Assembly: GCA_916613615.1 (NCBI GenBank)
Contig: OU744732.1
Coordinates: 53,917,727-53,981,726 of the forward strand
Length of the DNA: 64,000 nt
Direction: 5' to 3'
Origin: Steromphala cineraria
Lineage: Eukaryota > Mollusca > Gastropoda > Trochida > Trochidae
Part shown: positions 47,189 through 59,602 of the stretch, one piece after another
Position numbering within the stretch: position 1 is the first letter of the stretch
How the letters are laid out: each line of letters begins with the position of its first letter
Translations under genes and position numbers: made by a program
Notes under the pieces: model-generated
Told to the model about the DNA's origin: nothing
Databases searched by the model: none
Seen by the model: the letters and a program-made list of their open reading frames with translations, nothing else

Positions 47189-47649
47189 CTGGAGTGTCCT
47201 TAAATGCCTGTCAAATAAAATGAGTTTAGGAAAGAAAAGTTGTCAACCTTTGAGGGCTAAAAGTTTCTTAAAGAATTTGAACTGTTTCCCCTTGTTGTCA
47301 GCCCAGGAATGTGATTTGTACAGAATTTCATCCTTGTTCAATTGAAACGTTGAAAGAGAATGAATCTTATTATCATCTTATCTCAACATATATTTATTGA
47401 AGCTGAAATGTTGCTTTACTCAATGAATTTGAATATTGGATGTAGTGACGTAGATTTGTTCTTATCAACATTCCTAAAAAGATCATTAAGATTTGATTCA
47501 TTTGGTAACTTATTTCAACTTATATTGTTTTATTTAATGTATTGGATGTATTTTATATTGAGGTGTGACTCTTATATATAATCTGTCTGTTTTAATTACA
47601 TTGTGTCAGGAAATCGCTTGTTGATTTTTTAACGTTGGAGATGTAAACA
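47189..47649. other. Spacer with a 73-codon open frame
   Basis: A plus-strand frame (47360-47581) is hydrophobic and AT-rich with no recognisable motif. It is more likely chance than a gene. Confidence 0.4.
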
Positions 47650-48228
47650 TACACTCAGGGGCAAAAGAAACGATACCATATAAAATACATGATAGATTTA
47701 TCTACGATTGATAGTTACGGCTGAAACAGGGTTAATTCATGTATTCAAGAGCTAACTGAACTAAGTTTTTAATTTCAGAGCTATATCTGTTAACACTTTT
47801 GAAATACAAGCCTTTCAAAAATAGCTGTTAAAAAATCTCCTTAACTAGACGAGATAGGATAGTGAAAATGGCCCCTTTTCGTGTTTTAAACCAATATACA
47901 GCCAAAATGCGTGAATAAATTAACATCTTCAAGTGTTATTTATATTGATACGATCTTTGATTTTATAGATTTTTAAATTTCATAATTATTTTATTCCAAT
48001 TCCAAAGATTATGACCAAAAATAACATCGAAAAAGCTGTTTTTTGACCCCTCGTGTATTTGAACAGTCATACAATTATAAGTATTATACTTTGATGTTTG
48101 AAATTGTGAGTACTTCTTCACAACTGATGTGCCTATCACAAGGGCTCGTAGTCGCATTTCATTTACAACAGGATTTTGTGTTGTACTCTTTTGAAAAGTT
48201 GGTATCGTTTCTTTTGCCCCTGAGTGTA
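47650..48228 (+). mobile_element. Non-autonomous Tc1/mariner-like element, 575 bp
   Basis: TA at 47650-47651 is followed by CACTCAGGGGCAAAAGAAAC GATACC, and the right end is GGTATCGTTTCTTTTGCCCC TGAGTG followed by TA at 48227-48228. Inverted ends of about 26 bp between TA dinucleotides fit a Tc1/mariner target. There is no transposase frame. Related fragments are at 8960-9201 and 41752-41785. Confidence 0.75.
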
Positions 48229-48373
48229 TTTAGCCTTCGATATCAACAGCTACAGGAAATGGGTCAATCTGTTGATGCATTAGATTTTATTTCCAAATGC
48301 TAAATTAGACACGCGTTGCATCAGCGAGACGAACAGATGCCATGTCTATTCCCAACTAAAAAATCTTGCGAAT

Positions 48374-48622
48374 GTTTTGAACCATCCTGTCTCAGGGTAC
48401 GAACGTTACGCTAACTCCACTAATCTGTACCCTTGGCTAAGAAGCTAGATTCGCTCGCACGGCCCGACTTTTCCCCGCCACCTTCTCGATAAAATTTCAA
48501 CGAGAAAATGATTTGATTGGCTATAAGCCAAGTCGGGCAGCGCGAGCGAATCTAGCTTCTGAGCCCAGGGTAGAGATTAGTGGAGCGTAACGTTCGTACC
48601 CTGAGACAGGATGGTTTTGATC
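48374..48622. mobile_element. MITE family 3 with 9-bp TSD (8/9), 231 bp
   Basis: Element 48383-48613 starts CATCCTGTCTCAGGGTACGA and ends with its inverse; the arms run about 100 bp through AACGTTACGCT, CCACTAATCT, AAGCTAGATTCGCTCGC and CGACTT. Flanks GTTTTGAAC (48374-48382) and GTTTTGATC (48614-48622) differ at one base. The overlapping open frames on both strands are by-products of the palindrome. Confidence 0.85.
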
Positions 48623-49215
48623 ACTTGACTCAATACCTTTCTGCGGTGTGGTGGTTTGTGTGTTTCGCCGGCACTGAGTGCAATGTCCGCTTGACAGGTC
48701 AAAGGGTAGAGGCCAGTCCAAAACCTGCTGTTTTATCTCACTATACGTTTCCTTTCGTCTGCTCATTCATCCTGCCGATTATCTGTTTATCGGATCTGTT
48801 ATATGTTTTCTTAATTGTTATATATAGATAATGTATTCCATCACTAGTAAATGATTTGTGTGTCAAATGGGTCTATCACGTTTTTCACGAAAATAGAAGC
48901 ACATTCGGTAGAAATTATATTTTATGGCCGATATTGTTGGCTGCATATTGATATATGGTTGAGTGTAAACGCACGATGGAAAACATTTGATAATGCTTTG
49001 ATAGCCAAGCTATTTCAAGCCTAAATAACCCGATGACGTTATCAATGGTTGGTAACCAGTTTAGGATTCGCAATAATTCTTTTGATCCATTTTTCATCTT
49101 AATCAGATTTGGATACCAAGTTTGTCCGATACATCGATAACACCCTCCATTATATGATAAAAAATGATACAGATACAGATATAAGTGGCCAATTTCCATA
49201 TAGATGCTCTATTTG
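48623..49215. other. Unique sequence, no gene recognised
   Basis: No repeat or protein motif. A minus-strand frame of 94 codons (48915-49199) has no recognisable motif. Confidence 0.4.
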
Positions 49216-49352
49216 GTTGAACTGCTTCACACACTTTGTACTCCATGAACCCATGCTTCACATACGGAACAGGTCATGAAGTGCAAATCGTCATGTGGCT
49301 CCCATAATCAGCTAGTTGTGCCTAAGAAAGCTGACACCATATGTCATATTAA
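49216..49352 (+). repeat. Two-hairpin dispersed repeat, copy 3
   Basis: Stem 1 is 49236-49248 (TTGTACTCCATGA) with 49274-49286 (TCATGAAGTGCAA), with 11 Watson-Crick pairs, one G-T and one mismatch of 13. Stem 2 is 49292-49300 with 49335-49343, weaker in this copy. Substitutions relative to the other copies mostly keep stem 1 paired. Confidence 0.65.
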
Positions 49353-50469
49353 CAACATATACATTTGACAGATTGTAATATTACTTCATGAATCGATAAC
49401 ATATTGCATTGTTTGCTGCATAATTAAATCTACATACATTTCGAAATACTTGAATCTTTAGAGATATTAACGAGAGGTTGGTGTATAAGGATATATCACC
49501 AGTCTTTTAGATTTGTTTATAGATTTTAGTGTTCATGTGCATTTATATGATTTCACCAACAACAAATGCCTCTGTGCAGGTCCTTTAATTTTAGCTTTTC
49601 TTGTTAAAACACTTTTTTAATGTCACGTGTCAGTCCCTGATAAAAGAGTAATATACAGATAAAATGAAGTAAGAATATATTAAAATTGTGAATTATATCT
49701 ATTCTTTTTTATTCATCTACTCATTGGTAAAATTTGCTTTATTCAAATATCATGTTCTTATTTTTTTCGGTATTTGTTTAAATTATACAGGAAGTATACT
49801 GTAGTATCACTAACATTTGTGTATCAAATGTATTTTGACATTGACAGTATCTCTGGTATTTATTATGATATGTCCAGAAACATGTGTTCATATTTATGTA
49901 ACATTATTTATGTGCTTAAAACTATCATAAAGAATTTAATTTGCGTAAGTAAATGAGTTAAATGTAGGATTCTTTTGCACCAGAGAATAATTCTTTTGTA
50001 GGTGCAGCCGCATTGTTTATAAAACATATTTTTCATCAAATTTTCTCAAACAAATTTTATTTGTTCCAATTGTATTATTTTATTTATAACCAAACCAGAT
50101 TATCCATGGTTGATGAGGATATTACACATTATCAAGCGAATACTACTTGTACATTTTATAGTGAACACCTTTTTATCAGTTCAGATAAAGAAATTATTTC
50201 GCGTATCTTTACCGTGACACTTTTGGTGAAAAACATTGTCCTTCATTCTGGTAACTTTCAGTTTACCTTACAAACTACTACTGCTACTGTCCGTTTAAAT
50301 ATAGGCGATTGTTCCTTTTTGATGAATTTCTTTATTGGTACTTGGTCATTGTAATTGTAAATGTTTATTTGAAATTCTATTGTACTTGCGTTTAGATGTA
50401 ATGAAGATTACCGTTTACACGAAGTACACCATTCCATAACTTTCGAATAATTAACAAAATGGTCTATCT
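49353..50469. other. 1.1 kb AT-rich spacer with a 113-codon frame
   Basis: The plus-strand frame 50013-50354 (..MVDEDITHYQANTTCTFYS..) has mixed composition but no motif I recognise and no clear promoter. It could be a small exon or a relic. I leave it unassigned. Confidence 0.3.
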
Positions 50470-50827
50470 TTAAAGGGGCAGCAGCACTTTGTACATTTTA
50501 TATTTTTAAATTTTCACTGATAATTTTTCGTTAATGCTAAATGTATTATATTGATAGTGTCAAACATTTCATTACACAAACCAATCATCAATAGTCAGAG
50601 AACAAATGATACAGATTCACAAAAAACATTGGTGGCCTTTTTAGTGTGAACACCTTTAATTCACGTTGTGTATGAAAACGGAATCGCATGGCTGACCTTT
50701 ACATAATATATTGCATGTTTTACTGCTTCATTTAGTTTAAATGCATTATCTTTCAATTGGAACCATTTATTTTCATTTTACTGACATCATCTTGTATTCC
50801 CCCTAAAAAGTGCTACCTCCCCTTTAA
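50470..50827 (-). mobile_element. TTAA-flanked MITE, third copy, reversed
   Basis: TTAA at 50470-50473 and 50824-50827. The ends are AGGGGCAGCAGCAC and AAGTGCTACCTCCCCT, both slightly mutated. The interior is the reverse of the copies at 9355 and 46829 (CCAATCATCAATAGTCAGAG, TACTGCTTCATTTAGTTTAA). Confidence 0.82.
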
Positions 50828-52597
50828 GGGGGCTGATCAGTATGGTCTGCTGTTACCAACTCTGTGTGTGTGTGTCAGTTTCTTCTAACCTTTCCAAATG
50901 TTTAAAAACTTGTCAAACTACCAATTAATCAATTATCAATTAAGTATTAATTCATGTTTCATTTTTGAAAAATATATCACATCATTATACCAAAATAAAA
51001 GCAAAACAAGGCGCAAGTCACTGAATCATCGAACGCCTCGAGATCTAATATGAAAGTAAAATAGGTTATCTGAATAGTAGAGAGTTTTTGCTTTTTGTTT
51101 TTTTTGTGAAATTAACAACGCTTGTGATAATCGGTTTATTATTTTAGGATTATTGATGAATTTATCGTTTGATAACATGTTATTATATTTTTAAGAAATT
51201 GGAGCTAAAGATAAAAGTGATATTGAGAAGTTTGTAAATTATAACTATCAATTCTCCTCATCCTTATTCCTATAACATTCAATAAGTTTAAAATTTGATA
51301 TCTATGAAGGATTATAAACTGAACGCCAAAAGAAATTTTACACCTCTTTGAATTTGAATATCATAAATTTAAATTCTAATTATTATTCTCCCTCCTTTGT
51401 CTAAAATGAAGTGATATCAACTTTACAACAGAACATTACCAACCAGTAATGCAGAAACATGAATTAACAACACAACATGATGTTAACTAACGTATATAAC
51501 TGATTATTACTGATGGAGTCGTTGTATTTTAGAAAAAACATATATTCAAGAAACTATGAGCAGGTGTCATCAACTGTCATTAGATTTGTCATTTTGTCAT
51601 CATTAAGTACATTTCTGGATTTAGAAAATTAAATACATCTAAGTTCATTACTTTTGTTACTTAACCTCAAATTGGTTAGACTAATGAATTTGATTACTCG
51701 TTTGCAATTTGTCATAACCGTTGTCAGGAAAATAAATATTTATAGATGTGAAATGTCATTTTGTACACTAATAAATGTCATAAACATTTACTTTATTGGA
51801 TGTCCTAATGACATGTGTGCAGAAGAGAGCAACAGTCATAATGAGAATTCCACGTTGGAGGGCAAGGGATGTTTGATCGTTAATCGTTATTTCTCCCAAG
51901 TCCTTTCCAAATGTATATAAATCTAGTTAAACTAATTGTTCTTTACATTAATCAACATGCTGACATCAGATTTCTTCAACGCATAGACAGAGGAAATTCA
52001 TATTTCAATATGTTTCTCGGAATCGTTATGTACCTAATGCTTAAAATCTTTAAGTCGGGAGTATATTTTTTTCAATTTGTCTTTTATTCCTTCAAAAAAT
52101 TAATAAAACAATTCCTAGGTTGAGTCCACTTTTAACTGCTGCAATTCTTGAGAGGTCTTTAGCAATATGAAAAGAATGGTACAGGAGTATCATTATGTTC
52201 TGATGTGCTTTATACGTATTTATGCAAAATACGGACCTGAGAAAATCATGATGCAGTGAAACTACGATGTCTACATTCATTAAACATGGATATTCAAATA
52301 AATAGTGTCTTTTCAAAATGAATAGGATACCGGATGTTAACAGAAAATCAGATTTGTTTGGGCTTACCAAAGAAAAAGTATTCAAATCAACCAACTGGCA
52401 CACCATTTTTCTGACATAGTTTTAGAACATTTCTTCTTATCATAGAACATATATCCTGTCCATTCTCTGTTAAGTACCATGCTGTCCATGTTTTGTTAAT
52501 GTATAATGTATATTATATGTTATCTAACAAGTTTTAATTTGTATATGCATGAACAAAAATAAATAAAGTTATTGATCTGAATGATAGTTTAAATATT
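50828..52597. other. 1.8 kb unique sequence, no gene recognised
   Basis: AT-rich. Open frames of 70-104 codons occur on both strands near 51654-52406 without recognisable motifs. Confidence 0.4.
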
Positions 52598-53915
52598 TTC
52601 TTATGTTTTGTAAGAGACAAATATTCTTCATCAGCAACAGGAAAAGTTCTTATGTTTTCTAAGAGACAAATATTCTTCATCTGAAACAGGAAATGTTCTT
52701 ATGTGTTCTAAGAGACAAATATTCTTCACCTGCAACAGGAAAAGTTCTTATGTTTTCTAAGAGACAAATATTCTTCATCTGCAACAGGAAAAGTTCTTAT
52801 GTGTTCTACGAGACAAATATTATTTATCTGCAACAGGAAATGTTCTTATCATTTCTAAGAGACAAATATTCTTCATCTGCATCAGGAAATGTTCTTATGT
52901 GTTCTACGAGACAAATATTCTTCATCTGCAACAGGAAATGTTCTTATGTGTTCTAAGAGACAAATATTCTTCATCTGCAACAGGAAAAGTTCATATGTTT
53001 TCTAAGAGACAAATATTCTTCACCTGCAACAGGAAAAGTTCTTATGTTTTCTTAGGGACAAATATTCTTCATCTGCAACAGGAAAAGTTCATATGTTTTC
53101 TAAGAGACAAATATTCTTCACCTGCAACAGGAAATTTTCTTATGTTTTCTAAGAGACAAATATTGTTCATCTGCAACAGGAAATGTTCTTATGTTTTCTA
53201 AGAGACAAATATTCTTCATCTGCAACAGGAAATGTTCTTATCATTTCTAAGAGACAAATATTCTTCATCTGCAACAGGAAATGTTATTATGTGTTCTACG
53301 AGACAAATATTCTTTATCTGCAACAGGAAATGTTCTTATCATTTCTAAGAGACAAATATTCTTCACCTGCATCAGGAAAAGTTCTTATGTTTTGTAAGAG
53401 ACAAATATTCTTCATCTGCATCAGGAAAAGTTCTTATGTTTTCTAAGAGACAAATATTCTTCACCTGCAACAGGAAATGTTCTTGTGTTTTCTAAGAGAC
53501 AAATATTCTTCATCTGCAACAGGAAATGTTCTAATGTTTTGTAAGAGACAAATATTCTTCATCTGCAACAGGAAATGTTCTAATGTTTTGTAAGAGACAA
53601 ATATTCTTCATCTGCAACAGGAAATGTTCTTATGTTTTCAACGAGACAAATATTTTTTCACCTGCAACAGGAAAAGTTCGTATGTTTTTTAAGAGACAAA
53701 TATTCTTCACCTGCAACAGGAAAAGTTCTTGTGTTTTCTAAGAGACAAATATTCTTCATCTGCAACAGGAAATGTTCTTATGTTTTGTAAGAGACAAATA
53801 TTCTTCATCTGCAACAGGAAATGTTCTTATGTTTTGTAAGAGACAAATATTCTTCATCTGCAACAGGAAACGTTCTTTTCTGAAAGTCAAATATTCTTCA
53901 TCTGCCGCAGGAAAT
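52598..53915 (+). repeat. 49-bp satellite, about 26 copies
   Basis: The unit is ACAGGAAATGTTCTTATGTT, TTCTAAGAGACAAATATTCT, TCATCTGCA (49 bp; for example units begin at 53176 and 53225). Copies differ mainly at GTTCT/GTTTT, AAAT/AAAG and CATC/CACC. Plus-strand frames of 87-100 codons (..SKRQIFFICNRKSSYVF..) arise because the unit has few stops; 49 is not a multiple of 3, so the peptide repeats every 49 residues. Not a gene. Confidence 0.93.
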
Positions 53916-54019
53916 TAGAAACTCGTATCTCCATTACATCTCATCTTCAAGCATATGTTCCATTAAGTATATTGTACACGTCAGTGAGACCATCATCTGC
54001 TACGTCTTTGCTCAAACTA

Positions 54020-54160
54020 AGACTCGTTATAGATCAGAGACAGATATTTCTGACCAGTGGAGACAGGAGTTAATGACTGTCTAGCTCGAGATAACTTGCT
54101 TATACTTAGATTATTAATCTATTCTTGACGTCGTTGAAAATGGACCATAGGTCACAGACA
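54020..54160 (+). repeat. Single relative of the 68-bp satellite with its flank
   Basis: AGTGGAGACAGGAGTTAATG and ACTGTCTAGCTCGAGAT match 39727-39770 (GCGGAGACAGGAGTTCATTA, CTGTCTGGCTCAAGAT), and TTGACGTCGTTGAAA with GGTCACAGACAAG matches the satellite unit. It is the flank plus about one unit, located just after the 49-bp satellite. Confidence 0.7.
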
Positions 54161-54562
54161 AGAATTTCATAGATTGTTCGTAATTGATGTCTGCAAACAT
54201 AAATAACTCGAATGTGACCATTAATTTAACAAGATAAAACTAATTGTTTAAGGAAAATATTTACATTCGTATATATTCAAGATTTCATCATAAGGATAGA
54301 TAATAATGAACAAATCATTGACATTGGTTGATATTTATGATTTAATCAAAATAATAGTTTATGTTTATTGTCTAGAAATGATAAGTTCTGTCTTTGTGAC
54401 ATTTGTAAATAGTAAATAGGAAAAGATACGTTATTTCAGAATACAATTTATGTATATTTCAGGCGATTGACAATGGGAAGTGGGGGTTAGTTGCGGAGAT
54501 TCAAGTTTTTAATAACTGTATTTAACTAGAATTAAGAATTGCAACATTTTGTAATATCTTGC

Positions 54563-54680
54563 TTTTATGGCAATACAACGAATGAACTCTACAATCGACG
54601 TTTTACATTTTTAATGCAGTTTTATATGGCAATATAATGAATGAACTCTACAATCGACGTTTTACATTTTTAATGCAGTT
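54563..54680 (+). repeat. 59-bp tandem duplicate
   Basis: GAATGAACTCTACAATCGAC followed by GTTTTACATTTTTAATGCAG occurs twice, at 54580 and 54639 (period 59). No coding content. Confidence 0.9.
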
Positions 54681-54689
54681 TTACCATTA

Positions 54690-55589
54690 TAAATTGGATA
54701 AAATTCCTGTCCAAAAATAGTAATTCCTTTGAAAATATTTAATTTACAAGTAAAATTTAATGGCATGTTTATCATGAAATCTTCTCGTATGTTATGCATG
54801 TCTTCGAACGTGTTTTTCCCAAAACATTGACTTGGAATTAGTTGATGCGGTTATATTGCGATTAATTGTTGAATGAAAATGATATTGCCATCATTGTATT
54901 GCACAATCTGTATTATGATATATTGGTATTGCGATTACTTTTGTTATAGCTTGGAAGAAATATTTCACATAGCTATAGGGTGTTAGAGATGGCTTTACAT
55001 CAGATCGGGATTCCAGCCTTTATGCTCTTCTGTTATTGTTATTGACTACGCGCACTTCTTAGTCATATTAATTGATTTTATAAACTAACAGTATGTGTTA
55101 TACGAATAAGTCATGGAGATACTGAGGTGGGTTTTACTAAATATTTGGTTTCATGACTATCCATGATAACCTCAAAAAAGTCATTTCAATAAATGAATGT
55201 ATGATAAGCTTTGACTGATTAACAGAAGTGTCATATATTTATGTTTTGCATACATGTCATACACATAATCTTTGATGATAGATATGTTTATATTTACATA
55301 AAATGATCTACAAAGAAACTTCAATATCAATTGAATCTGAATTAAGACTTCAGGACATGATCAACATCACTTTCAATTTTTTAACGTCATCAAATCAATA
55401 AGAACTAATAGTTTAAGGACAATTAATTGTGCATTTCTAAACATAGAGATAAAGACACTTAGAAGTCTGTTGGAATTATACTTTACCAACTTACATAAAA
55501 TAACCAAACACATCTTATCCATGTGTCTTCTGATATCAAATACGTAAGATCATAAACGTCTTAATGGTAATGGTAATTGTAACATGACT
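54690..55589. other. Unique AT-rich sequence, nothing recognised
   Basis: No repeat, tRNA or coding signal seen. Confidence 0.45.
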
Positions 55590-56010
55590 TTGGTAAATAC
55601 TCGTTTCTGATTGGTTGATTTGAAGAATTTCCCAGTGTTAAATGGCAATGAACACCCGCAAATTGGCTGAGGCGAATCACCGCGAAACGATACATTATTT
55701 GGTCCGCCTCAACATTGAAATGTTCTCATTCTCCTAATATTCGTGCCCGATTCACATTTTACTGTTGTTGTTGTCATTTTCTAATTTGCGCATTCCGGTA
55801 AATGCCAAAAATCCTTTTCAATTTGCTTTAGTTTTATGTAACAGAACTTTTTTAATTGGCTAAGTTTCTCCTAATTTGCCGCCTTGTGCCATGCGGCCGG
55901 TTTCTTTCGAATGCCGTTCCCATGGCACGACGTCACAAAGGCCAACAGGTTATGACGTCATAATGATCGCGTCAACGTCACAATGGTCTGGGTGAGTTTA
56001 AGATATTTGT
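55590..56010. promoter_or_regulatory. GC-richer segment with CRE and CCAAT-like motifs
   Basis: Compared with the AT-rich surroundings it has several ATTGG (inverted CCAAT) motifs, for example CTGATTGGTTGATTT near 55610 and AAATTGGCTGAGG near 55660, and a full CRE TGACGTCA at 55953-55960, with CGACGTCAC and AACGTCAC close by. This could be a promoter or enhancer. No TATA box, start codon or exon could be tied to it. Confidence 0.3.
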
Positions 56011-56288
56011 TCAGTCGGGTTTGTTCCTGAATGTTTGTGAATTATATAACTGTTTTCTCTCTAACGCCGTCGGTTTTAAACTAAATTTGCGGTTGTTGAA
56101 TAACAATGAATCCCGGAAATTTTACAAACGCAACTATTTATCTTCTAATGGAAAACTCTGGAAATGGTGTACATACATACTCCTGTTATGTTCTCAAATA
56201 ATGGTAAACTCTGGTAATGGTTATATACATGTACATACTTCTGTTTCACTTTTCCAGTTCTCTTACATTTGTTCTCTAATTTCATATA

Positions 56289-56564
56289 TTTATTAACGTG
56301 TTTAAGTAAACCTAGCCTCTATATTATCCGTTTCACTCCGATATTGAGTCTAGAAAGGCCTAGTAGAGGGTCGCGTCAGCCGACGTATCGAATGGACCAA
56401 TCAGAACTCAGCTTACCAAGCCACAATAGTCTGCCTTCGCACGTATAGCGTTTGAGGGTCATAGGTTGCAGAAAGTTCGCGACCCTCTACTAGGCCTTGC
56501 TAGACTCAGTATAGGAGTGAAACGGATAATATTGAGGATATGTTTACTTAGACTGTTTATTAAC
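56289..56564. mobile_element. MITE family 2 copy with perfect 9-bp TSD
   Basis: Element 56298-56555 (258 bp). The first bases are mutated (GTGTTTAAGTAAACCTAGCC in place of CAGTCTAAG..), the right end reads ATGTTTACTTAGACTG. Flanks TTTATTAAC at 56289-56297 and at 56556-56564 are identical. The inner right arm is shorter than in the other copies. Confidence 0.88.
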
Positions 56565-56841
56565 AAACGTAAAAAACAGAAAGGCCTGTCAAGGTACTGT
56601 CAAACTATTACAAAGGATAAAACTCGATATATAAAATTGATTTCGAAAAATATTGTATTTAAATTGAAGGAAAGCATCCCTGTGCTTGAAAAGGGTAAAA
56701 TTTATTATAAATGCAAACCATGATCGTATCGTAAGATCGCAAACGTCTTAAGCAGTGATCTCATTTACAAGACTAAATACTATATGTTCATTGTTACATT
56801 TTAATTGCAAACTCTAAGGATTGAATGGATCTTTTATTCGC

Positions 56842-57000
56842 CAGCTATAGAATGTGCGTCTAACCCTAAGCAACATGGCTCATTTATTTTCATCCCTTCG
56901 TCCATCGTTGAAGCTTATTTGTCACATCCCACTGTCTGGCACTGAGACAGAATTATCTGACTTGTAAATTGGTGCCATTGACAAATATCCGTGGCAAGGT
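56842..57000 (+). repeat. Dispersed repeat pair, copy 1
   Basis: Similar to 62120-62270: GGCTCATTTATTTTCATC, GTCTGGCACTGAG and TTGGTGCCA stand in the same order and spacing as GACTCATTTGTTTTCATC, GTCTGGTACTGAG and TCGGTGCCA. Moderate divergence. Class unknown. Confidence 0.6.
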
Positions 57001-59602
57001 GCCATTTGACAAAGCCCTAAGGGGATCTGAAGTCCTTATGGTAATATTAGAGCAATGTAAAAGAAAGAGAGTTAAGGTCAACCTTCGTAAAGGTTGTTTT
57101 GTGAAAGGAAGCCCAAGTGTTGATCTAGTTTATGGAAATATTCATAGTTGTTAAATCTGCTCTTAAAGGAAAACAATGTTAAAATATGTTTGCAAGTATA
57201 TTTCGAGTTATAACACTTATTCTACCTATAAAACTTAATTTTTTTCTATCCAAGTGTAAGGAGCCGAACTTTATTTCATGTACATTGACCACATGTACAA
57301 ATCATTTTAAATCATATTAGTTTTTTGACGAAGACGCGAAAAACTACACATCACTATATATTTAGAACAGTTACATATTCACATTAAAACATATACCGTG
57401 CTATTCAACATGTTGTTAGTCATTCTCATTGCTGTTAGGTCCTTCAGAGACACTGACAAAGAGACAAAGTCCGGTGAAAGGAAGAAATACACAGAGGATG
57501 CTGATGATTTCTGATCCTGAAGGATCGGATATGATTCAGATATAAAGAGGATACTAAGCGACCTTCAATTTAGAATTGTTTTTATTAAACGATTTAATGA
57601 TTTTGTGTGAGACGAGCGAAAGCGAGTTTAATAGCAAATCACTCACGAGTTTAAAAGTTTTAAATGTAAGGAAGTTTAATATTTTGGTAATCACTTGCCC
57701 TGAACTCCGCTATACTTGCCGACAGAGTGCTGATAGCACGCTTACTACTGTGACGTCACATATGCATTGCTATTAGACTAGTTCACCATTTTCATTTATA
57801 CACTGCACTATCTTACTTCTTTATTCTGTATCCTACAACATACATGGCGTCTAAAAAGGGATTTGTTTACTATTAAAGAAATTGAGGATAACTGTTTATT
57901 TCAGCATATTCAGCCATCCGATCTTTTTCATCTCAAAATGACTATAATGCATGAAGAAAACTACAAAACAAGCAGTTTAAAAACGGGGAAAATGATGCAT
58001 ATGTCACAAACATGACACATTGTGTTTCTGAAAACTGATGATTTGGGTGATTCATGTTTTCGAATGAATGTAATCGTAAGCTTAAAGCAACATCGTGTTA
58101 TTATTTCTCTTTACTGTCAAAATCCCTCAAACTTATTAATAACAGATGTTCTCATTCAAAGATATTAAGTAATGATATGTTGTTTCAAGTGACGCAAAAT
58201 AATTTTGTAAATCATAGCACAATATTTTCTCATTCATATCAAATCTGTTTGACGATTTCCGAATTCTATTGAAAAATCATGATTTTCACGTTTCTCTAAT
58301 GTAGTTTTATGCTCGCCATATGTAATGCATATTAAGATACATGTATACATGTGTACAAGTATATAAAAAGAACAAATCTACGTCAGTTAAATCTAAATTC
58401 AGATAATTTTGGACTTGATCTAGACTAACTAATGGTAAAGTCATCACGTTGCTTAAAACTTTAAAAACAACAAGAACCAATTATTGATATAATTTGGATT
58501 TCTTATACATATTCTCCATTAGAAAGTATCAAGTTATTCTTTCTAACATAAAAAGTCAGTTTTGACGACAATGTGCTGTTTTAACCTTATAATATGATAC
58601 TAAAGAAATCTCACGTAAATGTCTTCTGATATCAAAGACGTAAATGCAAGATTATAATAGTTAAACACATTTTAAACAGGTTAATAGACATTTTGAATTA
58701 CTTAATGCGTTTTGCTGATTTATTACAAGGTTATTGATTATGGACTTGGTGCTATATCATATTACTATTATTATTGGTACATTGCCTGGTAACATCCGAA
58801 GAAAAATGTGTTTAAAATTAACTTATGTCAAATGGAAGACTTGTGCCAACATTCACTTGTATAAACCAAATATTGCATAATATTGTCATAAAAAGAACCC
58901 TTTGTTGGGTATATAAAGGAAGATTAACCTTTTATCAACTGAAATCATAATGTTGATTGTTACTGCTGACTTTTTTCTATAATGAATATTTTTAATTAAT
59001 TTGAAAAACAAATCCGACGGTTCTAATCAAGAGTTTCCATTTTAAGAAGGGCAAAGAGTTCAATAGATAAATTGTGTTCATCCAGCCACAAGTTATTTCA
59101 TTTGTTCAAGATATTAAAATTCGCACAATCAATAACCCGAAACGGCATCGATGTTGAAATTAAACAAGCTATTCTAGGTTATTCATGCATATAGATTAAA
59201 CTTTACATAACCAATAAAGCAAAGTCAAAAACAAAAATGGTAGGGAAACCAGATGTGTAGATTTGTTGTTCATCGTTTTAATTGAAATCTGGGTGCAGAG
59301 TTTTTGTCACTGTCATGTTTCAATTCACTGCAATTGTGGAGTCTTTTAACTGTAACTGGAAAAATTGTAAATAATGTTTAACGGCTCATGAAGTCTGAAA
59401 TGTCAATTTGATTTAAACAAAGCAAGATTTCCGTCAGTAAATCTGTATAACTATTTATAAAAAAGACTTGGCTCAAGGAAACTGAAACGTTGACTTTTAC
59501 AGTGTAAGTTATGATTACCCTTCCATCTCAAAAGACTAAGAGAGATACAATGAAAGCTATCTTTGGCAGATCATATTCTGAATTGCAGATTCTACGATTC
59601 TA
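57001..59602. other. 2.6 kb unique sequence, no gene recognised
   Basis: AT-rich with short frames of 61-72 codons. ATGTCTTCTGATATCAAAGACG near 58620 resembles GTGTCTTCTGATATCAAATACG near 55521, a weak shared fragment. No coding, tRNA or TIR signal. Confidence 0.4.

Noticed and set aside
48521..48831. Overlapping frames of 81 and 83 codons as genes
   Set aside because: They fall in the arms of the palindromic family 3 MITE and its right flank.
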